This document shows positions 53,599-64,000 of a DNA stretch of 64,000 nucleotides, piece after piece. Under the pieces are notes generated by a model. The model was not told where the DNA came from. It was given only the letters and a program-made list of their open reading frames with translations, and made no database searches. Position 1 is the first letter of the stretch. Every line of letters starts with the position of its first letter. The stretch comes from an uncultured Pelagibacteraceae bacterium (GTDB lineage: Bacteria > Pseudomonadota > Alphaproteobacteria > Pelagibacterales > Pelagibacteraceae), in contig CACORD010000002.1 of the NCBI GenBank assembly GCA_902629535.1, forward strand, positions 1-64,000. The letters are read 5' to 3'. Made by a program: the position numbers and the translations under genes.

Positions 53599-54031
53599 TT
53601 ATTATTCTTTTTAAAACCTCATCAAAATTAAGAACTTCTTGTGAGCTTGAATTTAGAAGCGCGTTATAAATTCTCTTTTTCTGTATTTCAAAAATTTCGT
53701 TAAAGATTTTTTTTCCTTTTTCGTTTAAAAAAATACGTTTAATCCTTGTATCATTTTCATCTCTTTTAAAGAAAATTACCTCAAGTTTTATTAAATCATT
53801 CAAAACTCTATTAAGACTTTGTTTGGTGACTTTTAATTTTCCCATTAGTTCAGAAATAGAAATTCCCTCATACATAGATATTAAATGTATAGTTTTCTGA
53901 TGAGCTAAACCGATATGATATTTATTGAGAATTTTTTTGGAATCTGAAAATGTTTCTCTATAACTAAGAAATAATTTTTCAATTAAATGTTTTAATTGTT
54001 CATCTTTTAAATATAAAAGCTCTTTCATCAC
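53591..54031 (-). CDS. MarR-family transcriptional regulator (PetP-like)
   Basis: GISISELMGKLKVTKQSLNRVLNDLIKLEVIFFKRDENDTRIKRIFLNEKG winged helix; upstream of ompR-like gene as petP-petR. Confidence 0.87.
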   Translation of the reverse strand: MMKELLYLKDEQLKHLIEKLFLSYRETFSDSKKILNKYHIGLAHQKTIHLISMYEGISISELMGKLKVTKQSLNRVLNDLIKLEVIFFKRDENDTRIKRIFLNEKGKKIFNEIFEIQKKRIYNALLNSSSQEVLNFDEVLKRIING

Positions 54032-54097
54032 AGGTAAGTTATATTGACATATTATATATACATAGATATTTTTCAGTAATAATTTTAAATTTCATAC

Positions 54098-54979
54098 ATG
54101 ATACCTTACGATAAAAGATCTGGTAAAATATGGTACAACGGCGAATTAGTTGATTGGTCCGATGTTAAAGTGCATGTTTTAAGCCATGGATTACACTACG
54201 CTAGTTGTGTTTTTGAAGGAGAGAGAGTTTATGATGGTTCAATCTTTAAACTAGAGGAACATACTTCAAGATTTTTTCATTCAGCAAGACGAATGGGTTT
54301 TGAAATACCTTACACTGAAGCAGAAATAAATACTGCCTCAAACACAATAATTAAAAACCAAAAAGTTGAAAATGGTTACGTAAGACCAGTTGCTTGGAGG
54401 GGAAGTGAGATGATGGCGATCTCAGCTCAACAAACCAAGATTCATGTTGCGATAGCAACTTGGGAATGGGGTTCATATTTTGATCCAAAATTGAAAGTTG
54501 AGGGTATTAGATTAAACATTTCAAATTGGAGAAGACCAGCTCCTAATACAATACCATGGGATACAAAAGCTTCAGGTCTTTACATGATATGTACCCTTTC
54601 AAAACATGAAGCAGAAAAAAATGGTTATACAGACTCTTTAATGTTAGATCATGAAGGTAATATTGCTGAAGCTACTGGTGCAAATATTTTTTTTAAAGAC
54701 TCTACTGGCGAGTTACACACACCGTTACCAGATTCTTTTCTAGATGGAATTACTAGAAGAACAGTAATTGAAATTGCAAAATCAAAAAATATAAAAGTTC
54801 ATGAAAGAAAAATAAACCCCTCCGAGTTGAAGAATTTCGTAGGATGTTTTTTAACTGGAACTGCAGCAGAGGTAACTCCGGTATCTTGTATTGCTGAAAA
54901 TGAATTTAAAGTTTGTGATTTAATTATTGGTCTTAACGAAAGTTATCAAAAACTAGTTAGAAAGAAAAAAGCAGCTTAA
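54098..54979 (+). CDS. ilvE: Branched-chain amino acid aminotransferase
   Basis: GKIWYNGELVDWSDVKVHVLSHGLHYASCVFEGERVYDG, LDHEGNIAEATGANIFF, LTGTAAEVTPV. Confidence 0.97.
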   Translation: MIPYDKRSGKIWYNGELVDWSDVKVHVLSHGLHYASCVFEGERVYDGSIFKLEEHTSRFFHSARRMGFEIPYTEAEINTASNTIIKNQKVENGYVRPVAWRGSEMMAISAQQTKIHVAIATWEWGSYFDPKLKVEGIRLNISNWRRPAPNTIPWDTKASGLYMICTLSKHEAEKNGYTDSLMLDHEGNIAEATGANIFFKDSTGELHTPLPDSFLDGITRRTVIEIAKSKNIKVHERKINPSELKNFVGCFLTGTAAEVTPVSCIAENEFKVCDLIIGLNESYQKLVRKKKAA

Positions 54980-55560
54980 TCTTTATTATCTTCTGAGATC
55001 GCGTGGTCAATTCCTTTCCGCATATACTCATATCCAGTAAAAAGAGTTAAAGCAGCTGAAAGCCATAAAAGAATTATTCCGATAGTTTGAGCATTATAAT
55101 CTTGAAAATTAATAATTTTATTTCCAGTTTCACCTGAAAGTAAAAGTGCAATAGAAACCATTTGTAATACAGTTTTTAATTTTGCTAGATTTGAAACTGG
55201 TAGTTTAATTTTTCCTTTTGCCAAAAATTCTCTCAATCCAGATATCAAAATTTCTCGAGTAAGGATAATGATTGCTGCTATTACCTCGTAATTTCTTATA
55301 GTTCCGTCCATTACTAAAAGTATTAAAGCAGTTGCAACAATAATCTTGTCTGCAATAGGATCAAGCAATTCTCCAAGTTTAGACTCTTCCCCAAGAAATC
55401 TTGCAAGCATTCCATCTAAAAAATCTGTGAAAGATGCAACTATAAATAATATTAGCGCTGTCAAATCTCCGTAAAACCCTGGTAGATAAAAAGCTAATAC
55501 AAAAAAAGGAACAATTAAAATTCTACCTACAGTTAAAATATTTGGTATTTTCTTAAGCAT
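54976..55560 (-). CDS. pgsA: CDP-diacylglycerol--glycerol-3-phosphate 3-phosphatidyltransferase
   Basis: IPNILTVGRILIVPFFV, SFTDFLDGMLARFLGEESKLGELLDPIADKI CDP-alcohol transferase motif. Confidence 0.96.
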   Translation of the reverse strand: MLKKIPNILTVGRILIVPFFVLAFYLPGFYGDLTALILFIVASFTDFLDGMLARFLGEESKLGELLDPIADKIIVATALILLVMDGTIRNYEVIAAIIILTREILISGLREFLAKGKIKLPVSNLAKLKTVLQMVSIALLLSGETGNKIINFQDYNAQTIGIILLWLSAALTLFTGYEYMRKGIDHAISEDNKD

Positions 55561-55565
55561 ATTTT

Positions 55566-57401
55566 TTACTCATGAAAAAAGTTATATATCTTTTTGGCAA
55601 CTTTTGCCTCAACACCTTCAACTGATTTTATCTCATCAAGGCTCGCCGACTCTACAGCCCTAGCTGATCCAAAATGATTTAATAACGCTCTTTTTCGAAT
55701 TGAGCCTATACCCTCAATTTGATCAAGCAATGACTGACTGATACCCTTTTTTCTTTTTGCCCTATGAGCACTAATAGCAAACCTATGAGCCTCATCTCGA
55801 ATTCTCTGTAAAAAGAATAAAGTAGGATCATTTTTTATAAATTTAAATTCTTTACCGTTGTGGAAAAAAGTCTCATTACCTTTATTTCTAAATTTTCCTT
55901 TAGCAATAGCAATCACAGGAATTTCGTTCAAGCCCAATTCATTGAGTGTTTCTCTTGCTGAAGAATATTGTCCTTTCCCCCCATCGATAAGTACTAGATC
56001 AGGAAAAGATAAAAAATTACCTTTTTCTTGAATTGCGCGCTTAAATCTTCGACTCAAAACTTCTCTGATCATTCCATAATCATCTTGCCTAAAATTCTCG
56101 TTTTTAATATTAAATTTTCTATATCTTTTTTTTATAAAACCTTCTTCTCCATATGTTATTAAAGCGCCAACACTGTTTGTTCCTTGAATATGGCTATTAT
56201 CGTAAACTTCAATCAGACTTAAACTATTTTCAATTTTAAATTTTTTTGCAATCTTATCTAATAACTCTTTATTATTTTGGTTTTCGTAAAGATTTCTATT
56301 TAAACTATTTTTAGCATTTTTTATCGCTAGATTTATAACTTTAAGCTTGGATCCTTTTTTAGCAACAGAAATAATAACTTGTTTATTTTCTTTTTTTGAA
56401 AGAGTGGCTTCTATTAATTTTTTTTCTTTGATTTCTTCACTAAGAATTATTGATCTAGGAACTGCTTTGTTTTCATAGAACTGAGATACAAAAGAATTCA
56501 AAATATTATTTAATTTTTCATCAGGGTCATGTTTAGGAAAAAAAGCTTGATTACCCCAATTTTGTTTTGATCTATAGAAAAATACCTGAATACATGTTTT
56601 TCCAGACTCTTTATATCCAGCAATAACGTCTGCTTCAGTTAAATTTACATCACTTATTGTTAAAGAGGATTGAATTATATTCAAAGATTTAATTTTATCT
56701 CTAATTATAGCAGCTTTCTCAAAATCTAATTCCTCGCTAGCATTTTCCATTTGAGATGAAAGTGTTTGTTGTATTTTTCTTGATCTTCCTCTACTTAAGA
56801 ATTCATCAGCTGCTTCGACAAATTTAGCATAATCTTCCTGATTGATTTTTCCCCCACATGGACCAGCACATCTTTTTAAAAAATAATTAAAGCAAGTTTT
56901 ATCCCCAGCCTCTACTTGTTTATCTGTACATGATCTAAGCAAAAAAATTCTTTGAATAGTCTTGATCGCACTATTAACAGCAAGTGAACTTGCAAAGGGT
57001 CCATAATATTTTCCTGATTTATTTTTTGCACCTCTGTGTCTTTCTATTCTTGGAAATTTGTGATTAGAAATAAAGATATAGGGAAAAGATTTGTCATCTT
57101 TAAGCAATATATTAAATTTTGGTTTATATTTTTTAATTAGATTGGCCTCTAACAATAAGGCTTCACTTTCATTCGTAGTTGTAGTGATTTCAAGTTTTTC
57201 AGTCTGAGACAACATTCTTTCAGTACGAATGATATGATTTTTTTCAGAGACGTAACTTTTCAACCTGTTAGGTAAATTTTTTGCTTTTCCAACATAAAGG
57301 ATATCACCTTTTGCATTGAGCATTCGATAAACACCCGGCAATTTAGGAATTAAAGGAAGTTCTTTTTTAATTACTTCTTTTCCAGACTCAGGGTTTGACA
57401 T
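55566..57401 (-). CDS. uvrC: Excinuclease ABC subunit C
   Basis: [34 protein letters not shown] domain, UVR motif, [20 protein letters not shown], helix-hairpin-helix C-terminus. Confidence 0.98.
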   Translation of the reverse strand: MSNPESGKEVIKKELPLIPKLPGVYRMLNAKGDILYVGKAKNLPNRLKSYVSEKNHIIRTERMLSQTEKLEITTTTNESEALLLEANLIKKYKPKFNILLKDDKSFPYIFISNHKFPRIERHRGAKNKSGKYYGPFASSLAVNSAIKTIQRIFLLRSCTDKQVEAGDKTCFNYFLKRCAGPCGGKINQEDYAKFVEAADEFLSRGRSRKIQQTLSSQMENASEELDFEKAAIIRDKIKSLNIIQSSLTISDVNLTEADVIAGYKESGKTCIQVFFYRSKQNWGNQAFFPKHDPDEKLNNILNSFVSQFYENKAVPRSIILSEEIKEKKLIEATLSKKENKQVIISVAKKGSKLKVINLAIKNAKNSLNRNLYENQNNKELLDKIAKKFKIENSLSLIEVYDNSHIQGTNSVGALITYGEEGFIKKRYRKFNIKNENFRQDDYGMIREVLSRRFKRAIQEKGNFLSFPDLVLIDGGKGQYSSARETLNELGLNEIPVIAIAKGKFRNKGNETFFHNGKEFKFIKNDPTLFFLQRIRDEAHRFAISAHRAKRKKGISQSLLDQIEGIGSIRKRALLNHFGSARAVESASLDEIKSVEGVEAKVAKKIYNFFHE

Positions 57402-57813
57402 GGGTTCTTATCTTGGAAATTTGTATTCCAACTGATGAACAGTCTTTTAAAATTTCTAATTTTTCAATTTTAAGCATGATTTTACCGATTCTTTTATCTT
57501 TGAATAGTTCGTCAAAAACTGCCTCTGCTAAAGTTTCTAAAAAATTATAATGTTTCTTTTTTACAAGTTTTTTTATTAGTTTTACAATAGTTCCATAATT
57601 TACAATTGATCTTAGATCTTTGTCATTTGATGGCTTTTTATCTTGATAATCTATTTCAAGACTAAATTTAATTTTCTGAGAATTTTTTTTTTCAAAATCG
57701 TAATACCCTAGTTTTAAGTCTAAAATTAACTCATTAATTAAAATTTTTTTTTCGTAATTAAATAAAGTTTTATTTTTATCAATTTTTACAACTTTAAAAT
57801 TATTCTTTTTCAC
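57388..57813 (-). CDS. FolB-like dihydroneopterin aldolase
   Basis: [58 protein letters not shown]. Confidence 0.82.
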   Translation of the reverse strand: MKKNNFKVVKIDKNKTLFNYEKKILINELILDLKLGYYDFEKKNSQKIKFSLEIDYQDKKPSNDKDLRSIVNYGTIVKLIKKLVKKKHYNFLETLAEAVFDELFKDKRIGKIMLKIEKLEILKDCSSVGIQISKIRTHVKP

Positions 57814-58546
57814 TCTTTTCCCCTCATAATGTCAGGTGTTTGCCAATTCAAGTTTTGACCACTATCTATTGCTAAAACTTGCCCTGTAATAGAACTATTT
57901 TTTAAAAAAAAGTCAACCGCATTACAAATCTCATTTACATCTACTTGTTGTTTTAGTGGTGTTGCTAAATATTGGCTTTTAAAGTGTTTTTCAGATTGTC
58001 TTTTATTTTTGATCGTAGGTCCAGGAGCTATTCCATTAACCCTAATCCTTGGTGAAAGACTCATAGCGCTAGTTTTAGTTAAAGTATATAGACCCGTTTT
58101 ACTTAATGTATACGAAAAAAAAAATGGAGTTAATTTAAACACCCTTTGATCAATTATATTTATAATATTATTATTTTTTCCTCTGACATTTTTTGAAAAC
58201 TCTTTTGATAAAAGAGCAGGGGCTTTAAGATTAGTAGAAATATGTTTTTCCCAACTTTTAGAGCTAAAATTTTCTAGTTTATCATTTTCAAACAATGAGG
58301 CATTATTTATTAAGCAGTCAAAAAATTTCATTTTTGATTTTGAGAACTTGATTATCTTATAAATATCTTTTTCTTTACTTAAATCTGCTCTTATTAAATA
58401 AACTTTTGTCCCCAATTTTTGTAAATTTTTTTTTAAATTTTCTGCCTTAGATTTTGATCTATTAAAATGGATAGTAATTTCTATATTAGGACCAGATAAT
58501 TTTTCAGCAATAGCAGCACCTATTCTAGTAGCTCCACCTGTAATTA

Positions 58547-58565
<19 letters not shown>
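57810..58565 (-). CDS. SDR family oxidoreductase (pteridine reductase/FolM-like)
   Basis: [52 protein letters not shown]. Confidence 0.88.
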
Positions 58566-61948
<3,383 letters not shown>

Positions 61949-62926
61949 TTATTTTTGATTTAAAATCTTTTTTGCTGGAATTGTTTTTTTAATCCAATTA
62001 TTTGGAATAGAATTTATACCTTTTAAAGCTGCAAAATATGCTCCAGTAAAATTTGCTCTTGAACAATTGCACCCACCTGCCTTTATTGTTTTTAAAATAG
62101 CATCTTTATAATTTTTTGAATTAATAATTGTATATATTGAGCTATTAAAAGTTCCTGGATAGCTACAAGCCATACCTAGTTTCTTTATCGTAGTTGGATC
62201 AAACTTTGTCTCGAATTTTCTTATTTTTTTAATGTCATTAACAATTCCTTTAAAAAAAGAATTTCTTTTGAATTTTTTTGTGAATTCTTTGATTGGGTCC
62301 TCAGATCCCTTTAACGCAAAATCTATTAAATAAAATTTTGCCATAGCATATTTAAAACTTATTTTTGAGACTGTTACAATTTTGAAAATTTTTTCTAAAC
62401 TTTTAAAATCAAAGCCATAGAGAAAATACGGAAGAGTAGCACAAAAACCATCTGACTCATTGACTTTTTTACCACCAGAGATCTTCTTTTTTAATTTGAT
62501 ATTTTTTACTGTCTCAATAATATTTTGATGTATCCATGGTCCCCTGACTATACCTCTCCAGTCTTTGACTTTTTTATATTTAGATCTCAGTTTTAAATTT
62601 TTCCAATATTTACTTCCAGGGCCAAAGTTTTTAAAGATTTTTTTTTTAAAACGTTTCTCTATATTTTTGTGTCCATCCAATAGTGTGTGAAACATCACTT
62701 GGCTAATTTCATTGTAACCAGAGACTTTTCCAGTTTTGATATTATAGAAGGGACTTCTATTCTTTTTTAAGAAAGAAAAGTCTTTTTTTCCTTTAATATA
62801 AATACTTAATTTTTTTTGATTATATACCCAATGTAATGGTCTGGCTGCTGCATCTGCCACTGTAGCGCCCAAGAAAACATGAAGATTATTTTTCACTTTA
62901 ATGAGATAAAAACTTTTCAGCCTCAA
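61949..62926 (-). CDS. ADP-ribosylglycohydrolase/crystallin-J1-like family protein with degenerate C-terminal motif
   Basis: FLGATVADAAARPLHWVYN N-terminal motif; C-terminal AGGCNCSRANFTGAYFAALKG aligns by eye with the family GGD-containing motif. Confidence 0.78.
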   Translation of the reverse strand: MRLKSFYLIKVKNNLHVFLGATVADAAARPLHWVYNQKKLSIYIKGKKDFSFLKKNRSPFYNIKTGKVSGYNEISQVMFHTLLDGHKNIEKRFKKKIFKNFGPGSKYWKNLKLRSKYKKVKDWRGIVRGPWIHQNIIETVKNIKLKKKISGGKKVNESDGFCATLPYFLYGFDFKSLEKIFKIVTVSKISFKYAMAKFYLIDFALKGSEDPIKEFTKKFKRNSFFKGIVNDIKKIRKFETKFDPTTIKKLGMACSYPGTFNSSIYTIINSKNYKDAILKTIKAGGCNCSRANFTGAYFAALKGINSIPNNWIKKTIPAKKILNQK

Positions 62927-63842
62927 GTGCTGCCATACATCCCATACCAGCAGCAGTTACCGCTTGCCTAAATGTTTTATCCTTTACGTCCCCAGCTGCA
63001 TAAACACCTGGTACATTCGTCTCTGTTGAATCTGGTTTTGTTATCAAATAACCCTCATTATCCATACTAAGTTGATCTTTAAATAATTGCGTTGCAGGGT
63101 CATGACCAATAGCAATGAAAACACCGTCTAATTTTATTTCATCAATTTTATTTGTTTTCACATTCTTAACTTTAATTCCTTTAACATTTTTTGGATCTTT
63201 ATCTCCAATTACATCCTCAACAACTGTATCCCAAATGATTTCAATTTTTTTATTTTCCATAAGTTTTTTTTGAAGCATTTTTTCAGCTCTTAAACTATCT
63301 CTTCTGTGAATTAATTTTACTTTTGACGCAAATTTTGTAAGAAACATTGCTTCCTCAACAGCCGCATTACCTCCACCTACAACAGCAACTTCCTTGTCTT
63401 TAAAGAAAAAACCATCACATGTTGCACATGCCGATACACCAAATCCTCTGAACTCTTGTTCAGATTTAATATTTAACCATCTAGCCTGGGCACCTGTGGA
63501 AATAATTATGCTTTCAGCAGTATATTTTTGACCAGTGTCACCTACAGCCTCAAAAGGTGTTGTTTTTAAGTTTACTGAACTTATATGATCTTCAATCATT
63601 TCTGTTCCAACTGCTTTTGCCTGTTCTTTCATTTGATCCATAAGCCATGGACCTTGAATAACATCAGCAAACCCAGGAAAGTTTTCAACATCTGTTGTTG
63701 TGGTTAATTGGCCTCCAGGCTCCGCCCCATAAACTAAAATTGGATTCAACATTGCTCTCGCCGCATAAACTGCAGCAGTGTATCCAGCAGGACCAGACCC
63801 AATTATTAACACTTTTGTGTGTTTAGTTGGATTTTGACTCAT
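62898..63842 (-). CDS. trxB: Thioredoxin-disulfide reductase
   Basis: VLIIGSGPAGYTAAVYAARA, CATCDGFFF redox motif, VVGGGNAAVEEAMFLTKFA, GVYAAGDVKDKTFRQAVTAAGMG. Confidence 0.98.
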   Translation of the reverse strand: MSQNPTKHTKVLIIGSGPAGYTAAVYAARAMLNPILVYGAEPGGQLTTTTDVENFPGFADVIQGPWLMDQMKEQAKAVGTEMIEDHISSVNLKTTPFEAVGDTGQKYTAESIIISTGAQARWLNIKSEQEFRGFGVSACATCDGFFFKDKEVAVVGGGNAAVEEAMFLTKFASKVKLIHRRDSLRAEKMLQKKLMENKKIEIIWDTVVEDVIGDKDPKNVKGIKVKNVKTNKIDEIKLDGVFIAIGHDPATQLFKDQLSMDNEGYLITKPDSTETNVPGVYAAGDVKDKTFRQAVTAAGMGCMAALEAEKFLSH

Positions 63843-63863
63843 ATGGAAGCTATATAGTGATAA

Positions 63864-64000
63864 ATGACTAAATTAAAAGGTTTATTATTGACCGAGGGTA
63901 TGCATGGCATGATTAGCCAAGTTGAGGGGCTCGCCAAAGCTCTTAATCTTGAATTTATACACGAAAAAATTGAACTAAATGATTTTTGGAAAATGATTCC
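63864..64000 (+). CDS. ELM1/DUF1022-like protein, 3' truncated by window edge
   Basis: MTKLKGLLLTEGMHGMISQVEGLAKALNLEFIHEKIELNDFWKMIP; resembles the N-terminus of ELM1-family proteins; divergent from trxB. Confidence 0.65.
   Translation, partial: MTKLKGLLLTEGMHGMISQVEGLAKALNLEFIHEKIELNDFWKMI

Overview
This AT-rich 64 kb window is a compact chromosomal segment from a streamlined alphaproteobacterium. Gene content, AT bias and gene order look like SAR11/Pelagibacterales; that assignment is inferred from protein content, not from a search. Intergenic gaps are tiny and many neighbouring genes overlap by 1-20 bp. Most of the window is housekeeping: pgi (5' truncated), lipid A/Kdo genes, the aa3 cytochrome oxidase operon, thrC/thrB, ispH, retinal/carotenoid genes (crtI, crtB, crtY, blh), F0 ATP synthase, smc, mutY, ccrM, one tRNA-Gln, the bc1 complex, ychF/pth/rplY/prs, lgt, a MarR + OmpR/EnvZ cassette, ilvE, uvrC/uvrB, aspC and trxB. 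A partial ELM1-like gene ends the window. I saw no CRISPR array, transposase, prophage or defence island. Points worth a second look: (1) a run of same-strand genes joining F0 ATP synthase to the retinal pathway and ispH; (2) a short SMC with no recognisable hinge; (3) a tRNA-Gln whose CCA end lies 3 nt before the start of the CCA-adding enzyme gene; (4) three GANTC sites clustered just upstream of ccrM, the gene for the predicted GANTC methylase; (5) a 41-aa membrane protein in the cox operon that the ORF track missed; (6) proteins with degenerate catalytic or metal motifs (DraG-like, UDG family 4-like, FAD monooxygenase).
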